Of a stretch of 64,000 bases of DNA, positions 50,630 through 60,764 are shown piece after piece. Source of the DNA: Jannaschia sp. S6380 (lineage in GTDB: Bacteria > Pseudomonadota > Alphaproteobacteria > Rhodobacterales > Rhodobacteraceae); NCBI RefSeq assembly GCF_023015695.1, contig NZ_JALKAS010000001.1, forward strand, positions 2,480,001 through 2,544,000, in the 5' to 3' direction. A model generated the notes under the pieces. The model did no database searches. It was not told the origin of the DNA and saw only the letters and a program-made list of their open reading frames with translations. Made by a program: the position numbers and the translations under genes. How positions within the stretch are numbered: position 1 is the stretch's first letter; every line of letters starts with the position of its first letter.

Positions 50630-52590
50630 CGCGTGCCCCCCGGGGGCGTCAGCTTCCAGATGGCGTAGGGCCGGTCCTGCGGGTCGAGACGCAGGCGGTG
50701 GTCGCGGCCATGCCACGTGAAGCTGTTGCCCTGGATCAGGTCCTGCACCTCGACCGAGGCCTCGGCGGGCAGGCCGAACTCCCACATGGGGACTTCGAAG
50801 CCGAACTCGGCGCCCTGATGCGGGTCCAGCAGGACGTGGAACAGCACCGCGTCGCCGGTTTCCGCATCGTGGCGCAGCCAGGACAGCACCCGATCGTCAT
50901 GGGCGGGCACGAAGCGCAGGTTGCGCATGTCGCGCATGGCCGGATGTTCGCGGCGGATGCGGTTGATCAGGCGGATGTCGTCCTTGATGTTGCCCGGTGC
51001 GTCGAGGTCGCGCGGGCGCAGCTCGTATTTCTCGGAATCGAGATATTCCTCCTTGCCGGGCATGGGTGCGCCCTCGCAGAACTCGAACCCCGAATAGAGG
51101 CCCCAGTTGCCGGCGAGCCCCGCTGCCAGGACCGCGCGGGCGCGGAAGCCCGGTCGCCCGCTGGTCTGCAGCGGGACCGGGTTGATGTCGGGCGTGTTGA
51201 CGAAGAAGTTCACGCGCATGTAGTCCGCACAATCCGTCGTCGTCAGTTCCGTCAGGTACTCGGTCAGCTCGGCCTTGGTGTTGCGCCAGGTGAAGTAGCT
51301 GTAGCTCTGGTTGTAGCCCAGCTTGGCCAGGCGCTTCATGACCTTCGGACGCGTGAACGCCTCCGATAGGAAGACCGCGGTGGGGTGTTCGGCGCGGACC
51401 TCGGCGATCAGCCATTCCCAGAACGGGAAAGGCTTGGTGTGCGGGTTGTCGACCCGGAAGCACAGCACGCCGTGGTCGGCCCAGAACAGGAACATCTCCA
51501 GCACGGCGTGCCAGAACGGCAGGTTCGGGCTGCCGTCGTCCAGGTAATAGCGGAAGTTGACGATATCCTCGTATTTCTTGGGCGGGTTCTCGGCGTATTT
51601 GATGCTGCCGTCGGGGCGCCATTCGAACCAGTCGGGATGCGCCTCGAGCCAGGGATGGTCGGGCGAGGAGTTGAGCGCGATGTCCAGCGCGACATCCAGG
51701 CCCTTCTCGGCCGCCGCCGCAACCAGGTGGTCGAAATCGTCCAGCGTGCCCAGTTCGGGATGCACCGCCATGTGGCCCCCTTCCGCGGACCCGATGGCGT
51801 AGGGCGAGCCGACATCGTCCGGCCCCGCGGTCAGGGTGTTGTTCTTGCCCTTGCGATTCTTGCGGCCGATCGGATGGATCGGGGGGAAATACAGCGTGTC
51901 GAAGCCGAGGTCGGTGACGTAGTCGAGCTTGCCCTCGACGTCGCGGAAGGTGCCGTGCCGCCCGTCCTCGCCCCAGGACCGCGGGAACAGCTCGTACCAG
52001 GCCGAGAAGGCCGCCGCCTCGCGGTCGATCCAGATCGGAAAGGTCTCGGACTGGGTCAGGTTCGCGCGCGGCCCGATCCGTTTCATCAAGGCGCGCGTGT
52101 CGTCGCGCATCAGCACGTCCTGGCCGTCGGGGCCGTCGGCAGCCGCGCGCAGATCCTTCAGCGCCTTCAGATCGGCCCCCTTGGCCTTGGTGGCGGCCAG
52201 GATCTGGCGGCCCTCGATCATCTCGACATCGACGGACTGGCCGGCCGCGATCTTCTTGCCGGTGTCGCGCGCCCAGGTGCCGAACAGGTCGCGCCAGGCG
52301 ATCACGCTGAACTTGGCCGGGCCCGGATGGTCGAAGACGTGACGCCCGCGCCAGCGATCGTTCACGTCATGCGCGAGCGCGATCTCGGTCATGGCCTTCT
52401 GGCCCGGCAGCGCCACCATAACAGCCGCGCCCAACACCTCGTGCCCGTCGGCCAGGATATCGGCGGCGAACCGGGTCGGCCATCCGGCAACGGTCTTGGC
52501 GGCGAACCGGCCGCCATCGACCGTCGGCGCCACTTCCTCGATTGCGAGGCGGGCACGGCTGAGACTGCGGGGGGGATCGTTGCGCGTCAT
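50626..52590 (-). CDS. glgE: Alpha-1,4-glucan:maltose-1-phosphate maltosyltransferase GlgE (GH13_3)
   Basis: Extends alpha-1,4-glucan by maltosyl units from maltose 1-phosphate. The 654-residue product has the N-domain (2-~190), SAWYELFPRSWGEDGRHGTF, FPPIHPIGRKNRKGKNNTL, the GlgE-specific nucleophile context CFRVDNPHTKPFPFWEW (Asp381), acid/base Glu410 in FLSEAFTRPKVM, GYNQSYSYFTWRN, and Asp468 in NFFVNTPDINP. The Asn-Pro-His-Thr-Lys-Pro run after the nucleophile is diagnostic. Starts 80 bases after the treS2 stop and overlaps the TreS-maltokinase gene by four bases. Confidence 0.96.
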   Translation of the reverse strand: MTRNDPPRSLSRARLAIEEVAPTVDGGRFAAKTVAGWPTRFAADILADGHEVLGAAVMVALPGQKAMTEIALAHDVNDRWRGRHVFDHPGPAKFSVIAWRDLFGTWARDTGKKIAAGQSVDVEMIEGRQILAATKAKGADLKALKDLRAAADGPDGQDVLMRDDTRALMKRIGPRANLTQSETFPIWIDREAAAFSAWYELFPRSWGEDGRHGTFRDVEGKLDYVTDLGFDTLYFPPIHPIGRKNRKGKNNTLTAGPDDVGSPYAIGSAEGGHMAVHPELGTLDDFDHLVAAAAEKGLDVALDIALNSSPDHPWLEAHPDWFEWRPDGSIKYAENPPKKYEDIVNFRYYLDDGSPNLPFWHAVLEMFLFWADHGVLCFRVDNPHTKPFPFWEWLIAEVRAEHPTAVFLSEAFTRPKVMKRLAKLGYNQSYSYFTWRNTKAELTEYLTELTTTDCADYMRVNFFVNTPDINPVPLQTSGRPGFRARAVLAAGLAGNWGLYSGFEFCEGAPMPGKEEYLDSEKYELRPRDLDAPGNIKDDIRLINRIRREHPAMRDMRNLRFVPAHDDRVLSWLRHDAETGDAVLFHVLLDPHQGAEFGFEVPMWEFGLPAEASVEVQDLIQGNSFTWHGRDHRLRLDPQDRPYAIWKLTPPGGTR

Positions 52591-52670
52591 ATGGGCGAAA
52601 CCTCTCGTGGCGGCGTTCCAGGGGTTGAACGCGGGCTGATGGGGCTTGTTCCGCGCCTGCGGGCGATGCG

Positions 52671-54803
52671 TCAGATCGGCAGCGCGTGCGCGATCCGCAG
52701 GGATTGCCCCTCCAGCGGGCCGATATCGACCTGCAGAAGCCCGTCCTCCTGCATGTCGCCGACGATGGTTTCCTCGATCATGTCGAAGATCGGGCCGGCG
52801 CGCATGTCCGACAGATCCACCGTCTCGACCACGCGGTCGCGACCGAAGTTCAGCACCGTGACCTGCGTTCCGCGCCTGTCCGGCAACTCGTGCACCATCA
52901 TCAGCAGACTGGGCGACGTCACATCCGGAATGGCGACCTGCCGGCTGGCGGCCAGGCCATAGGATTCGCGGACCTCCAGCAGCCGCCGCAACCGCGACGC
53001 GAAGCTCTCGGGATCGTCCAGCTGCCGCGTCAGCGGGCCGTAAAGGGCACGGGCCTTCGGCAACCCCTCGGCCGAGCGGTCGGCGTCGGGCGCCACCTCG
53101 GCCAGGTCATAGGCGCCGCGCTCGATCCAGCGCGTGTCGCCATCGGCCATCATCCCGGCGACCTGATCCTCGGGCAGGGGCAGGGCGCCCACCATGTCCC
53201 AGCCCGACAGGGCGAACACGCCGGGCTGGAAGGCGTTGTACATCGCCAGGAGCAGATGCGCCTTGCGGATCTCGGCGATGTCGCTGTCGGTCAGATCGTC
53301 CAGACTCTCATGCCCCAGTGCCGCCGCGATCAGGCTCGCCGTCGTGCAGGCCACGCCATTCGTCACGAAACGCAGGTTGTAGGGCGCGCGCGGACCGCTG
53401 ATCGCCTCGTACATCGTCTCGCGGATATGGGTGCGCAGGGTGCGGCCCTGCCAGGACTGACCGGCGAAGGTGAACATGTCGTCGGCATGCAGGGTCCAGA
53501 AATGCACCAGCTCCAGCGTCAACTCGTCATGGTTCTGCAGCGCATGGATCAGGGAGGCCGGGTCGATGCCGTAGTCGTGCACCATCCGCAGCATCATGCG
53601 CAGGAACTCGGTATCGGCGGTCACCAGCGCGTGGTGATAGGCCGGCCGGGTGATGAAATCGTAGCTGAGATCCGCGCCCCCGCCCGACATGGCGGCGATG
53701 TCGTCGACCGTCAGGTTCAGTTCCTGGAACGAAAAACCGCCCGCCTTGCGGATGATCCCGCCCAGAAGCTGGTTGCCGGTGACCGAAAGCGGGTGTCCTT
53801 CGGACCAGGCCAGTTCGCCCTCGCGCCGTTCGATGCCCAGGAAACCGTTGGCATCGAGCCGCAGGCCGCGCGCGCCCAGCACGTCCAGCGAGTGCAACGC
53901 ATCGCCGGTGATCATCTGCTGGGCCGCGTAGGACGGGTCGAGCCAGTTGAGACTGGGCTGCCCCTCCTTGAAGTAATGCAGGTAGACCCAGCGCCGCTCG
54001 ATCCCGTCGACGCCGGTGACGGGGCCGGTGGCGGACCAGTCCGTCTCCTTCACGCCCGGCTCGAAGAAGATGACCCGCTGCAGCTGTCCGACGATATATT
54101 CCTTCTCGGCCAGCAGATCGACGGTCTCGGCCGGCAGGTTCACGACCTCCCGCCCCTCGGGGATCTCCGGCAGCAGATCCCAATCGGCCGGCGCGATCTC
54201 GACCATGTGGTAAAGGCCGGCCCAGTCCTCGTGGCGCATGGTGGCCAGCCGGAAATCGGGGCCCTTGCCGGTATGCGAGGGGATGATGTCGTCGATCACA
54301 ACGGCGTTGTGCGCGGCGGCCATACGGCTCAGCGCGATCAACTCCTCCTGCGAGCCGAGCGCGGGATCGGTGTCGAAGCCCACGCGGTCGAAATTGCCGT
54401 CGATCGTGGGCGTCCAGACACCGTCGCGATAGCCGCCCGACCGCTTCGTCGGTCCGGTGTGGATCGCGCGGATGCCCACCTGGCTGAACGCGCGCCACAG
54501 GTCCGCGTCGCCCAGCGTGGCCAGCACCGTGTCGCCCTCGCGGGTGATGACCGAGGATGGATAGGTGGTGATCCAGACGGGGGCCACGGCGGTCGCCGCG
54601 AGCGGCCGCGCCATCGCGTAGGGCCGTTTCCACAACCGACCCTGGCCGCCGTAGTCGCGCGCCAGATGTCGGGCCTGGCCCAGCATCGACAGCCCCTCGA
54701 GCGTCGCAACGTCGTCGGGCGCCGGCGTCGCCACCAGCGATCGCCCGCCGCCCTCCCGGTCCTCGGTCGCGGTCTGGGTGCTGCGATCGGTGGTGTCGGG
54801 CAT
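52671..54803 (-). CDS. GH13 trehalose synthase-like protein (Pseudomonas stutzeri TreS type)
   Basis: A 710-residue GH13 enzyme not close to the TreS of the fusion. It has [37 protein letters not shown] (split), [18 protein letters not shown], the nucleophile Asp in [14 protein letters not shown], acid/base Glu in [16 protein letters not shown], and [21 protein letters not shown] (split). This pattern is, from memory, that of the P. stutzeri-type trehalose synthase (maltose to trehalose, probably GH13_33). The catalytic triad is intact, so it should be active, but maltose/trehalose specificity is inferred. Start ATG 54803 has GGAG six bases upstream; longer in-frame ORF rejected. First gene of the cluster, so the cluster promoter probably lies in 54804-54975. 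Confidence 0.78.
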   Translation of the reverse strand: MPDTTDRSTQTATEDREGGGRSLVATPAPDDVATLEGLSMLGQARHLARDYGGQGRLWKRPYAMARPLAATAVAPVWITTYPSSVITREGDTVLATLGDADLWRAFSQVGIRAIHTGPTKRSGGYRDGVWTPTIDGNFDRVGFDTDPALGSQEELIALSRMAAAHNAVVIDDIIPSHTGKGPDFRLATMRHEDWAGLYHMVEIAPADWDLLPEIPEGREVVNLPAETVDLLAEKEYIVGQLQRVIFFEPGVKETDWSATGPVTGVDGIERRWVYLHYFKEGQPSLNWLDPSYAAQQMITGDALHSLDVLGARGLRLDANGFLGIERREGELAWSEGHPLSVTGNQLLGGIIRKAGGFSFQELNLTVDDIAAMSGGGADLSYDFITRPAYHHALVTADTEFLRMMLRMVHDYGIDPASLIHALQNHDELTLELVHFWTLHADDMFTFAGQSWQGRTLRTHIRETMYEAISGPRAPYNLRFVTNGVACTTASLIAAALGHESLDDLTDSDIAEIRKAHLLLAMYNAFQPGVFALSGWDMVGALPLPEDQVAGMMADGDTRWIERGAYDLAEVAPDADRSAEGLPKARALYGPLTRQLDDPESFASRLRRLLEVRESYGLAASRQVAIPDVTSPSLLMMVHELPDRRGTQVTVLNFGRDRVVETVDLSDMRAGPIFDMIEETIVGDMQEDGLLQVDIGPLEGQSLRIAHALPI

Positions 54804-54975
54804 GGCGGCTCCTTCGCGGTTCGGATCGCGGTGCAGGATACGCGGCCCACGGCTTCGGGGACAACGCGCCGGGGTGGCGCCGGGGTTCCACGGGGCGTGG
54901 GGGCGGGTTTGTGCAAGCTTGGCGGGCATGCGATAGGCGGGGCGGTCCGATCGCGAACGCATGGCGGAGAAGCGC

Positions 54976-56862
54976 ATGATCCTGCGCCGATTCATTTCCC
55001 GGATGGGCGCCCGCACCGGCGCCTTCGACGCGCCGTTCCGCCCGGCCGGCCGGATCTATGCCGTGGGCGACGTGCATGGCCGCCACGACCTGCTGCAACT
55101 GGCGCTGCGCCACATCGGCCAGGACGATGCCCGCCACGCGGTGCCCGCGACGCTGGTCATGCTGGGTGACTATGTCGATCGTGGGGACGGCGCGGCCGAG
55201 GTCCTGTCGCTTCTGCGCGCGTTGCCCGAATGGTTTCGGGGCGACGTCGTTTGCCTTGCCGGCAATCACGAGCGAATGATGCTGGATTTCCTCGCCGATC
55301 CGCCGCGGAACGGCCCGGTCTGGCTGGCGAATGGCGGATTGCAGACGCTGGCGAGCTTCGGTGTGGGGCTGGGCGACCCGGGGGACGGGGCCGCGCTCAT
55401 GGCCGCGGCCGATGCCCTGCGCGCCGCCATGCCGGACGGGACGGCGGACTGGCTGGACGACCGACCCCTTCACTGGCGCAGCGGCAACGCGATCTTCGTG
55501 CATGCGGGCCTGGATCCGGCCTATCCGCTCGAGGCGCAGGAGGATGCGACCCTGCTCTGGGGGCATGCCGCGTTCGACCGCACATCCCGGCAGGACGGCC
55601 ATTGGGTCGTTCACGGCCATACCATCGTCCCCGAACCGCTGGCGGTCGAGGGGCGCATCGCGCTCGACACCGGGGCCTGGGCCACGGGGCGGCTAACCGT
55701 CGGCATCCTGGGGTCGGGGGCGCCGCGATACGTCACGATCACGGCGGATGGGGCGGAAGATCCCCGCCCAATGCTGCTTTTCCCCGGCCCGGACCGGGGC
55801 TACCCTGTCGCCGCAACCGAAGGACGCGAGACCATGGCCGTCGTCGAGACCATTGCACGGGAGCGTGCCGTTCCGCCGGGCGTGGTCGAACCCGCCGAGG
55901 TGATCGTCGTGGTCCCCACCCTGAACGAGGCATCGCATATCGAGGCCTGCCTGACCTCGCTCGACCGGGGCGACCCGTTCATGGTGGACGTGCGGGTCGT
56001 CGTGGCCGACGGCGGCAGCACCGACCGGACCCGGGCGATCGTCGCGGACCTGGCGCGCGCGCGTCCGGGCCTCACGCTGGTGGACAATCCACCGCGCCTG
56101 CAATCGGCCGGGATCAACGCCGCCGTCGCGGCCGAGGCGGGGCCGGACCACCGTTACCTGGTCCGGTGCGACGCGCACGCGGTCTATCCGCCCGGCTATG
56201 TCCGGCGGGTCGCCGAGGCCCTGGCCGCCCGCCCCGACGCCGCCTCCGTCGCCAGTGTCCTCGACGCCGAGGGGGACGGCTGTTTCCAACGTGCCAGCGC
56301 CTGGGTGGTCGACACGCCGCTGGGCTCCGGCGGATCGGGTCATCGCGGCGGCGCACGCTCGGGCTGGGTCGATCACGGTCACCATGCCGGGTTCCGGCTG
56401 GACTGGTTCCGGCGCGTGGGCGGCTACGACCCGTCGTTCAGCCACAACGAGGATGCGGAATACGATCACCGCCTGGGTCTGGCGGGCGGGCGTGTCTGGC
56501 TCGATGCCGGATTGCGGACGGGGTACCGCGTGCGCCCCACCGCGCGCGGCCTCGCCCGCCAATACTGGAACTACGGGCGCGGGCGGGCACGGACGGTGCG
56601 CAAGCACAGGATGCGGCCACGCCTGCGGCAGCTGATCCCGGCGGCAAATCTATTGGGGATGGTCCTTGCGCTGGTCGTGGCGCCCGCCTGGCCGCCGGCC
56701 CTGATCTGGCCCATCGCGTATCTCCTTGCGCTGGCGATGGTCTCCGGCGTCGCTGCCCTGCGTCTGCGCAGCCCGTGCGGTCTGCTGGCGGGGCCGGCGC
56801 TGGCGATCATGCACAACGCCTGGGGGGCGGGATTCCTTTGGCAGATCGCGCGGCGGGGCTGA
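54976..56862 (+). CDS. Metallophosphatase fused to ExoA-like GT2 glycosyltransferase
   Basis: One open frame of 628 residues with two domains. Residues ~25-250: Ser/Thr-phosphatase-type metallophosphoesterase with all metal motifs (GDVHG 31-35, GDYVDRG 64-70, GNHE 96-99, VHAGLDP, and VVHGHT near 212-217). Residues ~305-545: GT2 glycosyltransferase ([59 protein letters not shown]), then two or three C-terminal membrane segments, resembling succinoglycan ExoA. An internal ATG at 55834 with GAAGGA nine bases upstream could start the glycosyltransferase separately. The start chosen (54976) has GGAG six bases upstream; ATG 54961 has none. It may be a true fusion or two joined genes. Confidence 0.8.
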   Translation: MILRRFISRMGARTGAFDAPFRPAGRIYAVGDVHGRHDLLQLALRHIGQDDARHAVPATLVMLGDYVDRGDGAAEVLSLLRALPEWFRGDVVCLAGNHERMMLDFLADPPRNGPVWLANGGLQTLASFGVGLGDPGDGAALMAAADALRAAMPDGTADWLDDRPLHWRSGNAIFVHAGLDPAYPLEAQEDATLLWGHAAFDRTSRQDGHWVVHGHTIVPEPLAVEGRIALDTGAWATGRLTVGILGSGAPRYVTITADGAEDPRPMLLFPGPDRGYPVAATEGRETMAVVETIARERAVPPGVVEPAEVIVVVPTLNEASHIEACLTSLDRGDPFMVDVRVVVADGGSTDRTRAIVADLARARPGLTLVDNPPRLQSAGINAAVAAEAGPDHRYLVRCDAHAVYPPGYVRRVAEALAARPDAASVASVLDAEGDGCFQRASAWVVDTPLGSGGSGHRGGARSGWVDHGHHAGFRLDWFRRVGGYDPSFSHNEDAEYDHRLGLAGGRVWLDAGLRTGYRVRPTARGLARQYWNYGRGRARTVRKHRMRPRLRQLIPAANLLGMVLALVVAPAWPPALIWPIAYLLALAMVSGVAALRLRSPCGLLAGPALAIMHNAWGAGFLWQIARRG

Positions 56863-56864
56863 GG

Positions 56865-57761
56865 ATGCGGATCGCCGTCCTGATGTGTACCTTCCGCCGG
56901 CCCGAAGTGCGGCAGACGCTGGCCTCGCTGGCGGCGCAGGACCTGCCCGTCGGCGCGCAGCTTCGCGTGGTCGTGGCCGACAACGACGATACGCCATCCG
57001 CCCGTGCGACGGTGGAAGGTGCCGCACCCGGCCTTGCGGTCGAGTACCTCCATGCCCCGGCGCGCAATATCTCGATCGCGCGGAACGCCTGTCTCGACGC
57101 GGCGGACGGGGCCGACTGGGTCGCCTTCATCGACGATGACGAAATCGCGCCGCCGGACTGGCTGTCCCGGCTGCTGGCCTGCGCGGCCGAGACCAGCGCG
57201 GATGCCGTGTTCGGCCCGGCGGTGGCCCGCTACGGCCCCGACGCGCCCGAGTGGATGCGTCGTGGCGACCTGCATTCCAACCGCCCCGAACGTCGGGGCG
57301 GCGATGTGCGGACCGGACACACCTGCAACGCGTTGCTGCGCTGGGCCGGCACGCCCTGGACGGGACGGCGGTTCGACCTGTCGCGCGGCGCGTCGGGGGG
57401 CGAGGACACGGCCTATTTCTTCGACCTGCATCGCGACGGCGCCAGGTTCGAGATCTGCGAGGACGCCGCCGTGCACGAAACCGTGCCCGAGACGCGCCTG
57501 TCGCTGCGCTGGCTGCTGCGGCGGCGCTTTCGTTCGGGGCAGAGCTATGCCGCGTCGGAGGTCGGGGCGGCAGGGCGCACGCGGCTGGCACTGTCGGCCA
57601 CGGGGAAAGCCGCAATTTGCGGGTTTGGCGCGGCGGCCACGGCGGTCTCGACCGGCCGGCGCAATTCCTGGCTTCTGCGCGGGGCGCTGCATCTGGGCGT
57701 GGTCGCGGGCTGCTTGCGCCTGCGTCAGGCGGCGCTCTACGGGGGCGACGCCGAAGGCTAG
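56865..57761 (+). CDS. GT2 glycosyltransferase (ExoM-like)
   Basis: A 298-residue glycosyltransferase of GT-A fold: start IAVLMCTFRRPEVRQTLASL, VVADNDDTPSAR, NISIARNACLDAADGADWVAFIDDDE (split; the DDD metal site near 86-88), the acceptor-binding region SRGASGGEDTAYFFDLHRDG with the catalytic-base ED, and a hydrophobic C-terminal amphipathic part. It resembles the succinoglycan transferase ExoM; donor and acceptor are unknown. It starts two bases after the stop of the fusion gene, so they form an operon. Its end overlaps the opposing methyltransferase gene by four bases. Longer in-frame starts run back through the upstream gene in another frame. Confidence 0.82.
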   Translation: MRIAVLMCTFRRPEVRQTLASLAAQDLPVGAQLRVVVADNDDTPSARATVEGAAPGLAVEYLHAPARNISIARNACLDAADGADWVAFIDDDEIAPPDWLSRLLACAAETSADAVFGPAVARYGPDAPEWMRRGDLHSNRPERRGGDVRTGHTCNALLRWAGTPWTGRRFDLSRGASGGEDTAYFFDLHRDGARFEICEDAAVHETVPETRLSLRWLLRRRFRSGQSYAASEVGAAGRTRLALSATGKAAICGFGAAATAVSTGRRNSWLLRGALHLGVVAGCLRLRQAALYGGDAEG

Positions 57762-58447
57762 GGGTGCTTCACCAACCGTGCGCAGAGGATCGCCGGATCG
57801 CCCACGTTCGCCCGAGGCCGCGCATCGCGAAGGCTGCGATAGACGTCATGGTCGTCTCGGATCGCGAAGACGCGGCTCTCCTCGACCGTACAGCGGTCGA
57901 ACGCTTCGAGCGTGCTTTCGTGCAGGCGATGCGGCTCGGTCACGGTGGCGGGATGGTCGATCTCCACGATCAGCAGCAGATCCCCGCCCGGCGCCAGGAT
58001 GCGCTGCATCTCGGCGATCGATGCCTCCACATCCTCGACATGGTCGAGTGCGTTGAACATCGACACGACGTCGAAGCGCGCATCGGGGAAGGGCAGGGAT
58101 TCGCTGCCGGCACGGACGTAGCGCATTGTCTGCCCGCCCCCGTTCAGCGCGATATAGCGATCCGCCAGCGGGTCGGCCCCCACCCGTTCGGCTGCCCCCG
58201 TCGCCCATTCCAGGCTGCCCAGGGGGCCGCAGCCAAGGTCGATCATCCGCTTGCCATCGAAATAGGACCGCTCGAGGCCGAACAGGTCGGTGAAGCGGGA
58301 TTCGAAATGGCCATTGTAGAACTTGCCGCCCGATTTTCGAAGTTCGCGGCGCCAGTACATCAGCTCCGCCTCTTCCTTCATCCGGGTCTGAAGGGCCTTG
58401 GGGGCAATCGAAAGGACGCCCCCCGCGATCTTACCGACGATGTTCAT
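57758..58447 (-). CDS. Class I SAM-dependent methyltransferase
   Basis: A 229-residue protein. The SAM-binding motifs are RMIDLGCGPLGSLEWA (motif I, about 66-81), VGADPLADRY (acidic residue of motif II), FDVVSMFNALDHVEDVEASI (motif IV) and ILAPGGDLLLIVEI (motif VI). An N-terminal helical segment (MNIVGKIAGGVLSIAPKALQ) may be membrane-associated. The target is unknown; the setting in a polysaccharide region suggests a sugar or lipid-linked substrate. The ATG at 58447 follows AGGAGGAG; the longer in-frame ORF upstream lacks similarity. Confidence 0.8.
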   Translation of the reverse strand: MNIVGKIAGGVLSIAPKALQTRMKEEAELMYWRRELRKSGGKFYNGHFESRFTDLFGLERSYFDGKRMIDLGCGPLGSLEWATGAAERVGADPLADRYIALNGGGQTMRYVRAGSESLPFPDARFDVVSMFNALDHVEDVEASIAEMQRILAPGGDLLLIVEIDHPATVTEPHRLHESTLEAFDRCTVEESRVFAIRDDHDVYRSLRDARPRANVGDPAILCARLVKHP

Positions 58448-58508
58448 GCAGTCGCTCCTCCTGTCTTTCGAACAATGAGAAGAGCGCCGCATCGCCCCTC
58501 GAACTTCC

Positions 58509-60764
58509 CTAGTAGTAACTTCGTATCTGGCTCGCCGGAGCGAAGGACATGACCGCGCAACTTGGCGGGCGTCCGGCACGATCGAGCATCCGGCGCCCGG
58601 TCAGCACGTCATCCGTGCTGCTTCCATAGGGAACCATCATCACCACCTGGTTGGCAAGTCGCGCGACGGGCAGGGCGTCGGCCACGGGCAGCAGCGGGGC
58701 CGTGTCGATGATCACGACGTCGAAATGCCGCTTCAGCGAATCGACGATCGTCGACATCTTCTGCGACAGCAGGACGCCGGCCGGGTCGTCCGCGTCCAGG
58801 CGCGTGGTCAGGACGCGCATGCCCGATTCGGGATCCTCGTGCAGGGCGCTCGTCAGGTCGGCGTTCCCCTCGATCACGTCGACGAGGTCGGGATGCGTCG
58901 GCAGATCCAGCAAACGGGCGATGTTGCCACGACGCTGGTCGGCATCGACCACCACGCAGGATTTCCCCATCCTCGCGAAAAGGCGTCCGATATTGATCGC
59001 GGTCGTCGTCTTGCCCGCCCCCGGGTTGGTCGAGACGAAGCACACGACGAAGCCCCCCGTCTGCGGAGCCGCCATCATCAGCGTGCTGCGCAAGGTTCGC
59101 AGACTTTCCGACAGTGGCGACTGGGGCTTGTGCAGCGCCGTCGCCAACGGATCGGACCGCCCCCAGAGCGAGGCCACGCGCGGCACCAGGACCATGTCGG
59201 CCCCGCGCATCAGCCGCTGCAACCCGTCGAGACCGCGCAGCCGCGTGTCGGTCAGGGCATGCGCGAAGGCCAGCGCCAGGCCCAGGAACGCGCCGCCGAA
59301 CCCGCCCAGCGCCACGGCCAGCTTCTTGTTGGGCGCGATGGGGGCCGGCGGCGGGCTGGCATAGTCGATGACCTGTGCGTCGCTTTCCTGCAGGTCGCCC
59401 ACATCGCGGGTCTGGTTGAAGCGGTCGAGAAAGTTCTCGTAGACGAGCTGCGCGGCGCTCTGTTCGCGCTGGAGCTGGGCCAGGCGCACCTCGCGCTGTG
59501 CCAGCGCCACGGCGCGGCGTTCCATCTCGGAGAGTTGCCGCGACAGCGCGTCGGTGCGGGCGCGGGCGAGGTCGACCAGCTTGGCCTTGTCGTCGCGCAG
59601 GCGCAGCACCTCTTCGGCCAGCGCCGATTCCAGCCGCGCGATTTCGCGGCGGGCTTCGTCGAGTTGCGGGATGTCGTCGCCGAACTGGCCGCGCAGCCGG
59701 TCCTCGCGGCGGCGCAGGTCCGACAACTCGGCACGCAGCGTGGTGATCGTCGGCGACTGGAACAGGCCGGCGGTCGAGATCGCGCCCTCGGCCTCGATCA
59801 GCGCGTTCAGGCTGCGGAGTTCCGATTCCAGTTCGGACTGCTCGGCCGTGGCCGCGCTCAGCCGGACCGACAGATCCGCCAGCTGCTGATCCATCTGGAC
59901 CCGGCTGCCGAACCCTTCGGACAGGTTCTCGTTGCGATAATCGATGGTCGCGCGCTCCGAAGCCTCGACCCGCCCGCGCATCGTGTCGAGCCGCGTCTCC
60001 AGTCCGGCGGTCGCGCGGTTCAGGACGTCGAAACGCCGGTTGACCTGATCCTCCAGGTAGACGTCGATCAGCGCGTTCGGGACGGCGGCGGCCAGGACGG
60101 GATCGGTCGTGGCATACTGCACCGACACCAGGTTCGAGCGACCTACCTGCCGGACCTTGAGCCCCTGCCGCAACTGATCGACATAGCTGGCCTGGTCACC
60201 CAGCGCGGTCTTGCCCGTCAGTGCCGCGTCCGCGACGGGCGATCTGCCGGCCGTGGCAGGGCCCGCGCCACCGGCGTCGTCGGTGCTCATGCCCAAAGCG
60301 CCCTTGAGGAGGTCGACGGCCCCGTCCGACATGCGCGCCAGCAGGCCGGGCCCGTCCTCGGGCGGGCGCAGGTCGGGGTTGAATTCGGCATGGGTGTCGA
60401 GATCGAGGCGATCGGACACCTCCGACAGCACGCGGCCGGACGTGATGATCGCGATCTCGCCCGAGATGGCGGCATCGTCCAGGCGCAGATCCTGGAACAG
60501 CGCGCCCATCGCGTCGTCCACACGCCCCTTCTGCCCCAGCAGAAGTTCGGCCCGGGCCTGATAGGTCGGCGTCACCTGCAGAACCAGGATCGCGGCGATC
60601 ACCGCCCCCAGGAAACCCAGCCCGGCGATCAGCCACCAGCCCCGCCGCATGATCGCGAGGATGCGACCGAAATCGAGAACCATGTCCTGCGACCCGCCTC
60701 CCTCGGCCACGGGCGCCACGGTCGGGCCCAGGCTGCGGCGGTTGTCGGCGGAAATCTCGTTCAT
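58509..60764 (-). CDS. Wzz/BY-kinase-type polysaccharide chain-length regulator (tyrosine autokinase)
   Basis: A 751-residue inner-membrane protein controlling export and length of exopolysaccharide. N-terminal Wzz domain with a first membrane helix at about 44-64, periplasmic coiled coil (about 230-450), second helix near 485-505 following the proline-rich PPPAPIAPNKK, then the cytoplasmic kinase domain: Walker A STNPGAGKTTT (578-588), Walker A' VVVDADQRRGN (604-614), Walker B VVIIDTAP (683-690). The C-terminal tail has only two tyrosines (SYY) instead of the usual tyrosine cluster. Start ATG 60764 is immediately after the stop of the epimerase gene. Confidence 0.88.
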   Translation of the reverse strand: MNEISADNRRSLGPTVAPVAEGGGSQDMVLDFGRILAIMRRGWWLIAGLGFLGAVIAAILVLQVTPTYQARAELLLGQKGRVDDAMGALFQDLRLDDAAISGEIAIITSGRVLSEVSDRLDLDTHAEFNPDLRPPEDGPGLLARMSDGAVDLLKGALGMSTDDAGGAGPATAGRSPVADAALTGKTALGDQASYVDQLRQGLKVRQVGRSNLVSVQYATTDPVLAAAVPNALIDVYLEDQVNRRFDVLNRATAGLETRLDTMRGRVEASERATIDYRNENLSEGFGSRVQMDQQLADLSVRLSAATAEQSELESELRSLNALIEAEGAISTAGLFQSPTITTLRAELSDLRRREDRLRGQFGDDIPQLDEARREIARLESALAEEVLRLRDDKAKLVDLARARTDALSRQLSEMERRAVALAQREVRLAQLQREQSAAQLVYENFLDRFNQTRDVGDLQESDAQVIDYASPPPAPIAPNKKLAVALGGFGGAFLGLALAFAHALTDTRLRGLDGLQRLMRGADMVLVPRVASLWGRSDPLATALHKPQSPLSESLRTLRSTLMMAAPQTGGFVVCFVSTNPGAGKTTTAINIGRLFARMGKSCVVVDADQRRGNIARLLDLPTHPDLVDVIEGNADLTSALHEDPESGMRVLTTRLDADDPAGVLLSQKMSTIVDSLKRHFDVVIIDTAPLLPVADALPVARLANQVVMMVPYGSSTDDVLTGRRMLDRAGRPPSCAVMSFAPASQIRSYY

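Noticed and set aside
50705..50720. Third parS site (CCACGTGAAG context)
   Set aside because: Only the central CACGTG-like core is shared with parS; the arms do not match, and it is inside treS/glgE coding sequence.
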